Positions 1-10,118 are shown, counted from the first letter of the stretch. The stretch: DNA of 64,000 nt from Prochlorococcus sp. MIT 1307 (GCF_034092395.1 NZ_CP139301.1:930001-994000), one strand, 5' to 3'. A program made the numbers and translations. The notes: generated by a model from the sequence alone, not told the origin.

Positions 1-597
1 CTCCTTTCCATATATATAGATAAGGGTTCAAAAGAGTGCACTTAAGAATTTCTTCCTTGTGACTTTCCAGGATCTCAGATCCGGTCGTTTCCTCAACCTG
101 CTACACCTTTTACATTTAAACAAGCCCGTGAAAGCAAAATAAATGCAGTAAACAGATTTTAGAAACTAATTTCTTTTGACGGGACCTCACACTTCTGTCG
201 CATATCTGTCCAAAGAGATAAAGCTTATAAAAGCTCAACTAACAATGAACGCGACAAAAGCGTCAGTTCCTAAACTTTTCAGTTGTCCAGGTTCTGCCAT
301 ACAACTTCCAAAGATAAGGAAGTCTCAGGCTCTGCGGCCAAACGACCGCATTTAAAACTTACAACACCGGAGGATTTCTCCTTCAAGCTTTGTAAGCGCC
401 CACTGACTTGATTAAGACCTTCGCCTCAAGAAATCGTGGGAGTGCCTCAGGGCTCAGCCCCTTGCACATCCAAATAACTTAGACCATTAAGGGACGCAAG
501 GCAACAAAGATGGCTTAACACTATCTCCAGACTTGCGTAGGCTGCGTAATTGCCCTGCAAGAACTAGCGTTTGGCCATGGAGAATAGGAATTACTAA
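1..597. other. Gene-free region upstream of the invertase
   Basis: No convincing reading frame is seen here on either strand; the 120-codon minus-strand frame at 487-849 is a shadow of the invertase gene. The length is unusual for this compact genome. On the minus strand, about 277-306, there is a stretch resembling the boxA-like element of cyanobacterial rRNA leaders (GAACCTGGACAACTGAAAA). From memory of gene order in related Prochlorococcus, the rRNA operon lies near the invertase and petBD. A leftward rRNA promoter and leader is therefore possible, but the 16S itself would lie outside the window and this is only inference. Confidence 0.3.
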
Positions 598-2052
598 ATG
601 GCTGGACGCTTCAGTCAACAAGACCAAAGAGTACGCCCCAACTCTAATGAAGACCAAGTTATCAAAAGGGCCAAAGAGCATTTCGAGCGCACATTGATCG
701 AAGTTGCAGGAAAAGTTGGGGGAAGTGTGGCGGCACTTGAACATCCCGCAAACAACGATGCACTGAATTACGGAGAGATTTTTCTCCGTGACAACGTGCC
801 AGTCATGATCTACCTCCTTACTCAGAAGCGCTATGACATCGTCAAACATTTCTTAAGTGTTTGCTTAGACCTACAAAGCACTACCTACCAAACTCGAGGA
901 GTTTTTCCTACAAGCTTTGTTGAAGAGCAAGGGGAGTTAATTGCTGACTATGGTCAAAGATCGATAGGTCGTATTACATCTGCAGATGCAAGCCTTTGGT
1001 GGCCAATTTTGTGCTGGCTTTATGTAAGAAGAAGTGGAGACGACAGCTTTGGAACAAGTCAACGGGTTCAAAGAGGAGTTCAACTTCTGCTTGATCTAGT
1101 CCTTCATCCCACATTTGAAGGCACACCTGTTCTATTTGTTCCTGATTGTGCATTCATGATTGATCGCCCTATGGATGTATGGGGAGCGCCGCTAGAAGTA
1201 GAAGTCCTGCTATATGCCTGCCTTCGCAGCTGCATAGAGCTTATGGAACTCAGTCGAAAAAATCAGGTCAGTCGTCTCCTCGATCAAAGGCTTGTATTAA
1301 CAAGGCAATGGGTCCATGACTTGCGCCAATTCCTACTGAAGCACTATTGGGTTACAAGTAAAACAATGCAGGTCCTTAGAAGAAGACCAACTGAACAATA
1401 TGGCGAAGATCAGCACCAAAACGAATTCAATGTTCAGCCCCAAGTTGTTCCTTCTTGGCTACAAGACTGGCTAGAAAACCGAGGTGGGTATTTAATCGGC
1501 AACATTCGAACCGGTAGACCTGATTTCCGCTTCTATAGCCTTGGAAATTCACTGGCATGCATGTTTGGCGTCCTCACAGCTCCACAGCAAAGGGCTCTTT
1601 TTCGGCTTGTTCTTCATAACAGAGAGCATTTAATGGCCCAAATGCCAATGCGAATTTGTCACCCCCCTATGGATGGAGCAGAGTGGCAAAACAAGACTGG
1701 ATCGGATCCTAAAAATTGGCCTTGGAGTTATCACAATGGAGGGCATTGGCCAAGTCTTCTTTGGTTCTTTGGAGCATCAATAATTCGTCACGAAAAGCGT
1801 TATCCACATGCTGACGTATTGCTGATGGGGCAAATGCGAGCACTCCTAGAGGAATGCTATTGGAGTCAACTAAATCAATTACCACGTCAAAAATGGGCCG
1901 AGTACTTCGATGGTCCAACCGGAACCTGGGTTGGACAGCAATCAAGGACATACCAAACTTGGACCATTGTGGGGTTTCTCTTGCTGCACCATCTTTTGAG
2001 AGTTGCCCCAGAAGATGTATTAATGCTTGATCTTGAAGAGATCATGCCTTAA
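598..2052 (+). CDS. Neutral/alkaline invertase, GH100 family
   Basis: Cytosolic sucrose hydrolase that splits sucrose to glucose and fructose. The 484-residue protein has the GH100 signature throughout: DASLWWPI at about 130-137 carries the Asp matching the catalytic acid (D188 in Anabaena InvA), DGAEWQ near residue 362 supplies the catalytic Glu equivalent, and WPWSYHNGGHWPSLLW and SRTYQTWTI are conserved family blocks. There is no signal peptide. The ATG is the first possible start because a stop codon lies directly upstream in frame. It converges with petD, the two stop codons being 17 bp apart. In marine picocyanobacteria it probably controls turnover of sucrose as a compatible solute; that role is inferred. 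Confidence 0.93.
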   Translation: MAGRFSQQDQRVRPNSNEDQVIKRAKEHFERTLIEVAGKVGGSVAALEHPANNDALNYGEIFLRDNVPVMIYLLTQKRYDIVKHFLSVCLDLQSTTYQTRGVFPTSFVEEQGELIADYGQRSIGRITSADASLWWPILCWLYVRRSGDDSFGTSQRVQRGVQLLLDLVLHPTFEGTPVLFVPDCAFMIDRPMDVWGAPLEVEVLLYACLRSCIELMELSRKNQVSRLLDQRLVLTRQWVHDLRQFLLKHYWVTSKTMQVLRRRPTEQYGEDQHQNEFNVQPQVVPSWLQDWLENRGGYLIGNIRTGRPDFRFYSLGNSLACMFGVLTAPQQRALFRLVLHNREHLMAQMPMRICHPPMDGAEWQNKTGSDPKNWPWSYHNGGHWPSLLWFFGASIIRHEKRYPHADVLLMGQMRALLEECYWSQLNQLPRQKWAEYFDGPTGTWVGQQSRTYQTWTIVGFLLLHHLLRVAPEDVLMLDLEEIMP

Positions 2053-2068
2053 GAGAAGACAAACAACT

Positions 2069-2551
2069 TTAAAAAAGGCCTAAAGTCAAGGATTTATCTA
2101 TGGGCAAGCAGGCACCAATGCCAAGGTAGATAGTAATTAAAGTGCCAAACAAGAAGAAGCTAGTTGCAACTGGCCGTCTAAATGGGTTATAGAACTTGTT
2201 AACATTTTCTATAAATGGAATAAGCATTAAGCCCAAAGGTATAAGTGTCTGCAAGGCAATTCCAAGAAGTTTATTTGGCACAACTCTAAGAATTTGAAAA
2301 ACTGGATATAGATACCACTCTGGAAGAATTTCTAATGGAGTTGCAAAGGGATTCGCTGGCTCACCGAGAATTGCTGGATCTAAAACTGCAAGACCTACAA
2401 CACATGCAACAGTGCCCAAAATGACCACAGGGAATATATAAAGTAGATCATTTGGCCAGGCAGGCTCACCGTAATAATTGTGCCCCATTCCCTTTGCAAG
2501 CTTGGCCCTCAATTTAGGGTCAACAAGATTGGGTTTTTTTAGTGTTGACAT
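2069..2551 (-). CDS. petD: Cytochrome b6f complex subunit IV
   Basis: Subunit IV of the thylakoid cytochrome b6f complex, equivalent to the C-terminal half of mitochondrial cytochrome b; it helps form the plastoquinol oxidation site. It has 160 residues, the normal length. The start [18 protein letters not shown], the [13 protein letters not shown] quinol-site region (the family's PEWY motif) and three transmembrane helices are all visible. It lies 67 bp downstream of petB on the same strand, so the two are very probably one petBD transcript. Confidence 0.98.
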   Translation of the reverse strand: MSTLKKPNLVDPKLRAKLAKGMGHNYYGEPAWPNDLLYIFPVVILGTVACVVGLAVLDPAILGEPANPFATPLEILPEWYLYPVFQILRVVPNKLLGIALQTLIPLGLMLIPFIENVNKFYNPFRRPVATSFFLFGTLITIYLGIGACLPIDKSLTLGLF

Positions 2552-2618
2552 GGGTAAAACTAGTCTTTAGGAAGAAAAACAGAAATTAATAAAAAAGGGC
2601 ACGTATACCCCGCTTTTT

Positions 2619-3275
2619 TTATAAGGGACCAGAAATACCTTGTTTGCGAATCATAAGAAAGTGCATGAGCATGAAAACTGCAAGCGCCCAGGGCAGAACA
2701 AAAGTATGAAGACTATAAAAGCGAGTAAGTGTTGATTGTCCGACACTTTCTCCACCTCGGAGCAATTCAACCATGAAATCTCCAATCACTGGAATTGCAG
2801 CCGGCACCCCAGAAACAATTTTGACAGCCCAATAACCAACTTGATCCCATGGGAGTGAGTACCCAGTTACACCAAATGCAACAGTAATCACAGCCATAGT
2901 CACACCTGTAATCCAAGTAAGTTCTCTTGGCCTTTTAAAGCCTCCAGTCAGATATACACGGAAGACGTGCAAGATTAGGCATAGCACCATCATTGAGGCA
3001 CTCCAACGATGCACTGAGCGAATCAACCACCCAAAACTCACATCAGTCATCAAAGCGCTAACTGAGCTATAGGCCTCTGTAACAGTTGGCTTGTAGTAAA
3101 AAGTCATCGCGAAGCCAGTCGCGAACTGAATCAAAAAACAAACTAAAGTGATTCCTCCCAAGCAATAAAAGATATTGACGTGAGGTGGGACGTATTTTGA
3201 AGTGACGTCATCCGCTATGTCCTGAATTTCAAGACGTTCCTGGAACCAGTCATAGACGGGTGAGGAGTTCGCCAT
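2619..3275 (-). CDS. petB: Cytochrome b6
   Basis: The heme-carrying core of the cytochrome b6f complex, moving electrons across the thylakoid membrane. The 218-residue protein has four transmembrane helices. The paired histidines that bind the two b hemes are present in [17 protein letters not shown] and in [19 protein letters not shown]. The cysteine that attaches heme c' is seen in IFYCLGG. It is the first gene of petBD and is transcribed away from ctpA; its promoter must lie in or overlap the start of the ctpA frame. Confidence 0.98.
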   Translation of the reverse strand: MANSSPVYDWFQERLEIQDIADDVTSKYVPPHVNIFYCLGGITLVCFLIQFATGFAMTFYYKPTVTEAYSSVSALMTDVSFGWLIRSVHRWSASMMVLCLILHVFRVYLTGGFKRPRELTWITGVTMAVITVAFGVTGYSLPWDQVGYWAVKIVSGVPAAIPVIGDFMVELLRGGESVGQSTLTRFYSLHTFVLPWALAVFMLMHFLMIRKQGISGPL

Positions 3276-3342
3276 TTATGAGGTGAGCTTGTATCCCAAC
3301 ACTCTACTGAATGCTCCAAGGTCCTTGCCAAGGATCAATCCA

Positions 3343-4671
3343 ATGCAGCCATCTTTTAAATCCTGGTCAAAAGCTCTTTGGCGCCTTTTTACGGCGTTAT
3401 GCATAGTTACCTGCTGTGCGTTTCTTAATGCACCAATCACATTTGCCCTAAACGATGGTCAGCAAATCGTTTTAGAAAGTTGGACGCTAGTTAATCAGGG
3501 CTATTTAGACCCCAAAAAATTCGACAAAATTCAATGGAGACGTCTAAGGGAAAAAGCACTCGAAAGCCCTATTACAACAAGTGAAGAGGCTTATTCTGCT
3601 ATCGAGAAAATGCTTATTCCTTTAGGAGATCCTTACACAAGGCTATTGAGGCCTAAGGATTACAACGCAATGAAAGAAAGCAATCTTGGAAGCGAAATTA
3701 ATGGGGTCGGTCTTCAATTAGGAGCCAGAAGCGAAGATGGGCAAATTGTTGTTATTGCTCCTTTAGAAGGGTCTCCAGCAGCTGATGCAGGTGTGGTAAG
3801 CGGAACATTATTACTAAAAGTGAACGGAGAATCTCCTCAAAACCTTGGCTTAGAAGCAACTGCAGCAAGACTTCGAGGAGAAATTGGATCGCAAGTAATA
3901 GTTGAAGTCAAAGCACCTCAAGGAGAAAGCGAAGAACTAACCCTTGAACGCCGCAGTGTTGATTTGCGCCCAGTTCGCACTCGCCGTCTAAGAGATAAGT
4001 CCCACACTATTGGATACCTTCGCATTACCCAATTCAGTGAGAGTGTTCCAAGCCAAGTCAAAGAAGCCCTTCAAGAACTTGCTGAAAAAGAAGTAGAAGG
4101 ACTGGTTCTTGATTTGCGAAACAATTCAGGTGGACTAGTGAGCTCTGGACTAGCTGTCGCAGATGCTTTTCTTAGCAATAAACCAATAGTTGAAACCAAG
4201 AATCGTGAGGGTATTAGTGATGCCATACCTGCAGGGATTGATACTCTTTATGACGGTCCAATGGTGACTATTGTTAATGGGGGTACTGCAAGTGCAAGCG
4301 AGATCCTTGCAGGAGCTCTCCAAGATAATGATCGTTCTCAACTAATTGGGAGTAATACTTTTGGGAAGGGCCTAATACAGTCATTAAGCACCCTGAGTGA
4401 TGGCAGTGGACTTGCAGTAACTGTTGCAAGCTATTTAACTCCCAATGGCATCGATATACAAAATCAAGGACTAAAACCCGACCGTCTTTTAGATATGCCA
4501 GAACCAATTAACCCAGGAAGTGATGAAGATCGTTGGATTCAAGATGCAGAACTACTTATGAGCGCCATTCTTGAACGTCAAATAATTGAAAAATCATCTA
4601 CACATCCAATCAAATCAGATTCAACAGAAACCACCTTAGGCCTTGAAAATCAAATTCCTATGCCTAATTAA
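3343..4671 (+). CDS. ctpA: Carboxyl-terminal processing protease (S41)
   Basis: Lumenal or periplasmic serine protease of the CtpA/Prc family; in cyanobacteria the founding member matures the C terminus of photosystem II D1. After a signal-like hydrophobic segment (ALWRLFTALCIVTCCAF) come a PDZ domain (about residues 110-190) and the S41 catalytic domain. The Ser-Lys dyad is visible as GTASASEI (Ser about 317) and FGKG (Lys about 342), separated by 25 residues as in D1 protease. I prefer the ATG at 3343, preceded by AAGGA; a GTG at 3283 in the same frame would add 20 residues and almost touch petB. Paralogues CtpB and CtpC cannot be excluded. Confidence 0.92.
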   Translation: MQPSFKSWSKALWRLFTALCIVTCCAFLNAPITFALNDGQQIVLESWTLVNQGYLDPKKFDKIQWRRLREKALESPITTSEEAYSAIEKMLIPLGDPYTRLLRPKDYNAMKESNLGSEINGVGLQLGARSEDGQIVVIAPLEGSPAADAGVVSGTLLLKVNGESPQNLGLEATAARLRGEIGSQVIVEVKAPQGESEELTLERRSVDLRPVRTRRLRDKSHTIGYLRITQFSESVPSQVKEALQELAEKEVEGLVLDLRNNSGGLVSSGLAVADAFLSNKPIVETKNREGISDAIPAGIDTLYDGPMVTIVNGGTASASEILAGALQDNDRSQLIGSNTFGKGLIQSLSTLSDGSGLAVTVASYLTPNGIDIQNQGLKPDRLLDMPEPINPGSDEDRWIQDAELLMSAILERQIIEKSSTHPIKSDSTETTLGLENQIPMPN

Positions 4672-5912
4672 TGAGCCAAAGGACTTATCACGACCCTCTG
4701 CATCACGGAATAAGCCTTGATAGCAATAACCAAGCAGAAGCGATGGTTATTGAACTAATAGATTCAGCTCCATTTCAACGATTGAGACGTATTAGGCAAC
4801 TTGGGCCAGCATTTCTGACATTTCATGGAGCTGAATCAAGCCGGTTTACTCACTCGATTGGTGTTTTCCATATCGCCAGAAAAGCACTAAATAGATTAAT
4901 AGGATTAGATTCTGGCCTAAAAGAACACAAAGGGATCCTTTATGGAGCAGCTCTACTTCATGACCTAGGGCACACACCTCTTAGTCATACAGGAGAAGAA
5001 ATGTTTGGTCTAAAGCATGAAAGCTGGACCGCACGATTAATTAAAGAACATCCGTTAATTAGAGATCCTTTGGAGTCATATGCAAAAGGAACAGCAATCG
5101 AAGTCGCAGATCTTATTGAGCAAGATCACTCGCACTATCCAGTCCTAAAAGCACTTGTAAGTAGTCAACTTGATTGTGATCGTTTGGATTATTTATTGCG
5201 TGATAGCTATAGCACTGGGACTAGATATGGCCAACTGGATCTGGAGAGAATCCTCTCAGCTCTAACAATTGCTCCTGACGGAAATTTAGCTATTCATCCC
5301 AAAGGCCTAATGGCAGTTGAACATTATCTTGTTGTTAGGAATCTTATGTATCGAAGTGTATATAACCACAGAATTAATGAAGTTTGTAGCTGGTTACTAG
5401 AACAAATCATTTGTACTGCTCGGTCCTTGGGACCCCAAAAAGTTTGGGCTGATAGTTATATGGCCAAATGGCTTTGGGAGTCAGATAAAATTGAATTGGA
5501 CACATTTCTAGCAAATGATGATATAAGAACTTGCTACCACTTAACAAGATGGCAAGAAGAAGCTCCTGAAGTACTTGCTCAAGCCTGCAAACGTATATTA
5601 AATCGAAACTTATTAAAAGCATTAGATGTCCATCATCTCAATAGCGAGTCTCAGTTAGAGTTACTAGCAAAGGCCAGAAAGATGGTTGAAAAGCAAGGGG
5701 AAAACCCTGACTATTTATGTACTTTACGCCACCAGAAACTAGAAAGTTATCAACCCTATAAAAAGGGTCTTCGTTTATGGGATGGCGAAGAGCTTAAAGC
5801 CTTAGAAAATGTTTCACCATTAGTTGCAGGATTAGTTAATCCTGCAGGAGCAGCTTGGTTAATTCACCCCAAAGAGATCCATGTAGAACTTAAAAAAGAA
5901 ATCAATCTCTAG
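4671..5912 (+). CDS. HD-superfamily phosphohydrolase
   Basis: A metal-dependent phosphohydrolase of the HD superfamily, in the branch related to dGTP triphosphohydrolases and SAMHD1-like proteins. The HD residues are clear: H61 in RFTHSIGVFH, H97-D98 in LLHDLGHTPLSH, and a later Asp in SQLDCDRLDYLLRD. The start ATG overlaps the ctpA stop codon (TAATG), so translation is probably coupled. The substrate is unknown; nucleotide hydrolysis is inferred from the family. Confidence 0.88.
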   Translation: MSQRTYHDPLHHGISLDSNNQAEAMVIELIDSAPFQRLRRIRQLGPAFLTFHGAESSRFTHSIGVFHIARKALNRLIGLDSGLKEHKGILYGAALLHDLGHTPLSHTGEEMFGLKHESWTARLIKEHPLIRDPLESYAKGTAIEVADLIEQDHSHYPVLKALVSSQLDCDRLDYLLRDSYSTGTRYGQLDLERILSALTIAPDGNLAIHPKGLMAVEHYLVVRNLMYRSVYNHRINEVCSWLLEQIICTARSLGPQKVWADSYMAKWLWESDKIELDTFLANDDIRTCYHLTRWQEEAPEVLAQACKRILNRNLLKALDVHHLNSESQLELLAKARKMVEKQGENPDYLCTLRHQKLESYQPYKKGLRLWDGEELKALENVSPLVAGLVNPAGAAWLIHPKEIHVELKKEINL

Positions 5913-5954
5913 TTCTCAATGCTTACCTTTTACTAAACTCACTAGGCCACCTAA

Positions 5955-6629
5955 ATGAATAAAAGTCAAGCAGAATTTCAAACCATTAATTTCCCATTGA
6001 GCCGTAAAGAAGATTGGAGGAAAGTGCTTCCTCTCAAACTAATTGAGCTCCAACCAGGACCAATCATAATTAATTGTCTAGACTGGTTTCTTAGTTGCAG
6101 AGATTTTCAACAAATAAATGCTTTATTAGAAAAAGCAGGCCTGAAAATAAAGCTCATTCAATCTAATGTACCTGAAACTATCATCAGTGCTTCATCACTG
6201 GGATATCAAACTTATTTAAACCTAAAAGACAGCCAACATAACTTAAGCAATAGAAAAATTGCAGCCCCCGCGTCAGACCCAAAACAATCTCTCCTGTTTC
6301 ATCAAGGAACACTTAGGTCCGGAGAAAGTTTAGAGGCTGAGGGAGACCTTCTGTTATTTGGAGATATCAATCCAGGTGCAAAAGTTTCTGCAGAAGGAGA
6401 CGTATTGGTCTTGGGAAGACTGCTTGGTATCGCCCATGCAGGCAAGTCAGGAAATAATCAGGCGAAAATCATGGCCCTTCAACTCAGACCACTTCAACTA
6501 AGAATTTCAAATAAAGTTGCCCGAGGCCCAGAAGAAAAGCCTCAAGAAGGCTTAGCTGAAGAAGCTCTTATTGAATCTGGACGAATTGTGATCAAACCAG
6601 CAAGAACAAATTCTTTTAAGCGTAACTGA
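5955..6629 (+). CDS. minC: Septum site-determining protein MinC
   Basis: Inhibitor of FtsZ ring assembly that blocks division away from mid-cell. The 224-residue protein has a weakly conserved N-terminal domain and a typical C-terminal beta-helix domain rich in glycine turns (RSGESLEAEGDLLLFGDI, GAKVSAEGDVLVLGRLLG). It is first in a minC-minD-minE cluster, with 175 bp separating it from minD. Confidence 0.95.
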   Translation: MNKSQAEFQTINFPLSRKEDWRKVLPLKLIELQPGPIIINCLDWFLSCRDFQQINALLEKAGLKIKLIQSNVPETIISASSLGYQTYLNLKDSQHNLSNRKIAAPASDPKQSLLFHQGTLRSGESLEAEGDLLLFGDINPGAKVSAEGDVLVLGRLLGIAHAGKSGNNQAKIMALQLRPLQLRISNKVARGPEEKPQEGLAEEALIESGRIVIKPARTNSFKRN

Positions 6630-6804
6630 TATCAAAACTAACTTTTTCTCAATGAATGAGTGTGAAGCCAATGCAGGATTGGGATTCAGTGAACAAGATT
6701 TAACCAAAACAACATTCAGAAAGACTTTCAAATGCAAATCTTGACCCATTTTGCTGTTTCCTAATCTGAATGCCACGTAGGATGCGCCCACTTTTAAGAG
6801 GTCC

Positions 6805-7620
6805 GTGGCGCCAAATACACGCATCATTCTTATCTGCTCTGGCAAAGGAGGCGTCGGGAAGACAACTCTGACGGCAAATTTGGGGATCGCCCTTGCTAAA
6901 CAAGGTGTTAAAACAGCGGTTTTGGATGCCGACTTTGGTTTAAGGAACCTCGATTTACTCCTGGGTCTGGAAAATCGCATTATCTATACGGCACAAGAAG
7001 TTCTTGAAGAAAGTTGTCGCCTAGATCAAGCACTTGTTAAACACAAACAAGAACCAAATCTTGCGCTTTTACCAGCAGGCAACCCTCGTATGCTTGATTG
7101 GCTGAAGCCTGATGATATGCAGCGAATAGTTTCCTTATTGAGTGAGCAGTTTGAATATGTGTTGATTGATTGTCCAGCTGGGGTTGAAGACGGTTTCAAA
7201 AATGCTGTTTCTGCCTCTAAAGAAGCAATAGTAGTTACTAATCCTGAGGTTTCTGCTGTTAGGGATGCTGACCGAGTTATTGGCCTTCTCAATACTCATG
7301 GGGTAAGTCCAGTTCAATTGGTTCTAAATAGAGTTCGTCCAAAAATGATTGCCAGCCAAGAGATGCTTTCAGTGGAAGATGTGACAGACATTCTTGCGTT
7401 GCCATTACTTGGGATAGTTCTGGAAGATGAGCAAGTAATTGTTAGTACTAATAGAGGTGAGCCTTTAACTCTCAGCGGAAGCAATTCTCCTGCAGCTCGC
7501 TGCTACTCGAACATTGCTCGTCGCTTGCAAGGTGAAGATGTGCCCTTAATCGACCCATCTCAAGAAGGCTCAGGAATTCGTAACAAGTTCAGGCGTTTGA
7601 TGCAAACCAAGATTTTCTGA
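6805..7620 (+). CDS. minD: Septum site-determining ATPase MinD
   Basis: Membrane-associated ParA-type ATPase that recruits MinC and oscillates with MinE. The 271-residue protein opens with the deviant Walker A motif [11 protein letters not shown] (about residues 11-21). It also has the [16 protein letters not shown] and [10 protein letters not shown] blocks, and ends in a basic amphipathic membrane-targeting tail ([12 protein letters not shown]). The start is GTG at 6805, fixed by position just ahead of the Walker motif. minE follows after 4 bp. Confidence 0.97.
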   Translation: MAPNTRIILICSGKGGVGKTTLTANLGIALAKQGVKTAVLDADFGLRNLDLLLGLENRIIYTAQEVLEESCRLDQALVKHKQEPNLALLPAGNPRMLDWLKPDDMQRIVSLLSEQFEYVLIDCPAGVEDGFKNAVSASKEAIVVTNPEVSAVRDADRVIGLLNTHGVSPVQLVLNRVRPKMIASQEMLSVEDVTDILALPLLGIVLEDEQVIVSTNRGEPLTLSGSNSPAARCYSNIARRLQGEDVPLIDPSQEGSGIRNKFRRLMQTKIF

Positions 7621-7624
7621 ATCC

Positions 7625-7948
7625 ATGACACTGCGAGACATCCTCAACAAATTACTAAGACGTCAAGAAGCAAGTGCTAACACAGCACGAGAACGTCTTC
7701 AATTAGTTCTTGCCCACGATCGCACTGATCTCAGTCCAGATCTGTTAGATCAAATGAGGCGAGAAATTCTTGAAGTTGTCGCCAAATACGTGGAGATCGA
7801 CATAGAAGATGGAGCTGTAAGTTTGGAGACTGAAGACAGGATGACTGCCCTTGTCGCTAACTTACCTATAAAACGAGACTCCTCAGGGGCAATTAAAACC
7901 AAAGACTTAGCTAATAGCTTAGAGGAAGAGACATCAGAACAGAGCTGA
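7625..7948 (+). CDS. minE: Cell division topological specificity factor MinE
   Basis: Stimulates MinD ATPase and displaces MinC, giving mid-cell specificity. It has 107 residues, with the anti-MinCD segment and coiled region followed by the conserved core ([20 protein letters not shown]). The acidic, Ser-rich tail is variable in the family. It starts four bases after the minD stop codon and ends the min operon. The 277 bp to the next gene (tRNA-Thr) are A+T-rich with no further gene visible. Confidence 0.96.
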   Translation: MTLRDILNKLLRRQEASANTARERLQLVLAHDRTDLSPDLLDQMRREILEVVAKYVEIDIEDGAVSLETEDRMTALVANLPIKRDSSGAIKTKDLANSLEEETSEQS

Positions 7949-8225
7949 CTTATACTTATTCATTGAAACTACTAAGCTGCATTCGCTAATAATAACAATG
8001 GATTTGATGAGATTATATATTTAGGAACAATCAAAGCAAAGCAGCAAAAAAATTAAGCTTAATTCTTAATTAAAATTTCAACCTTACCTTATTTATTAGA
8101 TGCCTTACGAAAACAAAAATAATGCCAAGTAAAGCCAAATAAAATTTAGTTTTAGCAAAGAAATGCTTCTCTTAAAAACTTCTAGGCAGGATTTCAGCTG
8201 CCTTCTTAGTTAAACTTTGAAGTAT

Positions 8226-8297
8226 GCCGGCTTAGCTCAGTGGTAGAGCAGCGCTTTTGTAAAGCGAAGGTCATCGGTTCAAATCCGTTAGCCGGCT
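8226..8297 (+). tRNA. tRNA-Thr (anticodon TGT)
   Basis: A complete cloverleaf: acceptor GCCGGCT/AGCCGGC, D arm AGCTCAGTGGTAGAGC, anticodon stem GCGCT/AGCGA-type pairing around loop TTTGTAA, and T arm with GGTTCAAATCC. The anticodon reads TGT, for threonine ACA codons. CCA is not encoded. Confidence 0.97.
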
Positions 8298-8400
8298 TCA
8301 ATAATTAAGCTCCCAGATTGAATTGACCACAAGGCACCATATGTAATAAAGGTATTTTGGCAAGAGGAAGAACAAACTCCAATGAGAGTTTGATAAAAAA

Positions 8401-8574
8401 TTAAAGAGGTCCTTCTCGCTCAGATCTTCCAGAAAAAAGCCAAAGCCCTATAACCAAAATCCAGAAGGCTAAATTCCTAAATTCAACTATTGGAGTAGCA
8501 ATCAAAATTGCAGGCTTCAAAATCCAGTAGAAGCAAGCCTGAAGGATTAGGACAACACCTATAAGCCAAATCAT
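8401..8574 (-). CDS. Small two-helix membrane protein coupled to sua5
   Basis: A 57-residue protein starting MIWLIGVVLILQACFYW. It has two hydrophobic segments (about residues 2-22 and 31-50) and a charged tail SGRSEREGPL, which suggests a small integral membrane protein. The ATG overlaps the sua5 stop codon (TAATG on the minus strand), so translational coupling is likely. A longer in-frame version reaching to 8682 would lie inside sua5 and is less likely. I do not recognise a function. Confidence 0.65.
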   Translation of the reverse strand: MIWLIGVVLILQACFYWILKPAILIATPIVEFRNLAFWILVIGLWLFSGRSEREGPL

Positions 8575-9197
8575 TAATTTGAACCGACTTCCAGAGTCAA
8601 AGAACCACTTCGCAAAACCTGCCAGCGGCCTGAGCTTCGCCACAAGATCACAGTACTGGCTAACCCTGATGCGCTTGGCCAAGGAAGAGGACCTAACAAT
8701 GGCAACTCAGGGAAATTCTTTGCTGCATCTTTTGCATTCGTAGAAGGAAGCTCTCCTGATAAGTTTGCACTAGTTGTAGCTAATGGACCACTCCTGGACA
8801 GGAGGTCAATAGCAAGTTCACAGGCTGGCACTCTCATCCCTAGGTTCGATTCGCCTGGATTAAGAGCCTCAACGATTCCCCCTGAAGCCGGTAAAACCAT
8901 AGTAAGAGCACCTGGCCAAAATTTCTTTGCCATTAATTGCGCATCCTTCAATGCCTTCTTAGATATATATTCGAATAATTGATTCGAATTCGAACCCATC
9001 AAAATAAAAGGTTTATTTGCTGGCCTACGTTTTATCTCCCACAATTGAGATGCAAATAGTGGGCATGATGCTAGTGCTGGCAATGTATCTGTAGGGAATA
9101 TAACTGCAGCACCTTTCTGCAATTTTGCAGAAAGATCAACTGAATCATATGTGCAAATTTTTTTCACCTCTTCCATCATGCAAGGGTTCAAATTCAT
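8574..9197 (-). CDS. Threonylcarbamoyl-AMP synthase (Sua5/YrdC/YciO)
   Basis: Makes L-threonylcarbamoyladenylate from threonine, bicarbonate and ATP, the first step of t6A37 tRNA modification. The 207-residue protein shows the YrdC fold signatures: GAAVIFPTDTLPALA, KRRPANKPF, and PLATTSANLSGELP near the C terminus. There is no long Sua5-specific C-terminal domain, so it is a TsaC-length protein. Its start overlaps the prmC stop by four bases. It lies in a leftward block whose neighbours also act on translation. Confidence 0.92.
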   Translation of the reverse strand: MNLNPCMMEEVKKICTYDSVDLSAKLQKGAAVIFPTDTLPALASCPLFASQLWEIKRRPANKPFILMGSNSNQLFEYISKKALKDAQLMAKKFWPGALTMVLPASGGIVEALNPGESNLGMRVPACELAIDLLSRSGPLATTSANLSGELPSTNAKDAAKNFPELPLLGPLPWPSASGLASTVILWRSSGRWQVLRSGSLTLEVGSN

Positions 9198-10066
9198 TGA
9201 TGACGACCTAATGCAAAGCGTCTTATACCTTGCAGGTCCGTCTCAAAGTCAACATCTTGGAAACCAGACTGGCTCATAAGCTCCAACACATCATCACTCT
9301 GATCATGATGGTGTTCAAGAAATAACCAGCCTTCATTACGAATAGCATTAAAAGCACCACTAACTATTTCTCGAATCGCATCTAAGCCATCAGCTCCTCC
9401 AGAGAGAGCAATATATGGCTCATTTCTAATAATTATTGGGTCAAGCCCGTCTATCAGGGAAGCTGGAATATAAGGAGGATTTGCTAGGGCAAAACCAAAT
9501 GATCCCCACCAAGGTTTTAAAGGCTCCCACCAATTACCACAATGAAGACTTACTTGTGCAATAGGAGATAGTTGCTGCAAATTCCTTTGAGCGAGAGATA
9601 AAGCATCCTGACTAAAGTCCACAGCATGTCCAATTGAACGAGGCAAAGATCTTCCCAAGGCAACAGCAATAGCGCCTGAGCCAGTCCCCAAGTCTGCCCA
9701 AAGGCCGAGAAAGTCTGAGTCGAATTTGCTTAAAGCCAAATCAACTAAAAGTTCCGTCTCCTGCCTAGGAATTAATGCCGCAGGGCTTATCTCAAGTTCA
9801 AAATCCCTCCAAGGACACTTGCCAACTAAATACTGCAAGGGGATCTGATCCTCTAAATGCGAACACCAGAGTTTTTCTAAATACTCCAATGGTTCCTCAA
9901 GCTTTAAAGAGCGCTTTGGATCAAGATGAATTTGTTGCAATTGACTCCAACGAACTCCACCCCCAATATCCAAAAGCCAATCTATATCAACCTTCCTACC
10001 ACCTTTTGATAAAAGTTTTCTTCTCCAAAGCAATAACTCTGCGCCAGAAATATCCAAGAGTGCCAT
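9194..10066 (-). CDS. prmC: Release factor glutamine N5-methyltransferase
   Basis: Methylates the GGQ glutamine of peptide release factors using S-adenosylmethionine. In its 290 residues an N-terminal helical domain is followed by RQETELLV (101-108), SAM-binding motif I DLGTGSGAIA (125-134) and the catalytic NPPY (196-199), all diagnostic of PrmC/HemK. It is upstream of and overlaps sua5. The historical name is hemK. Confidence 0.96.
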   Translation of the reverse strand: MALLDISGAELLLWRRKLLSKGGRKVDIDWLLDIGGGVRWSQLQQIHLDPKRSLKLEEPLEYLEKLWCSHLEDQIPLQYLVGKCPWRDFELEISPAALIPRQETELLVDLALSKFDSDFLGLWADLGTGSGAIAVALGRSLPRSIGHAVDFSQDALSLAQRNLQQLSPIAQVSLHCGNWWEPLKPWWGSFGFALANPPYIPASLIDGLDPIIIRNEPYIALSGGADGLDAIREIVSGAFNAIRNEGWLFLEHHHDQSDDVLELMSQSGFQDVDFETDLQGIRRFALGRHQ

Positions 10067-10118
10067 AAAACAACAATAGGGCTTTCACACAAATAAAACC
10101 AAAAAGTTTAATGGCTAG

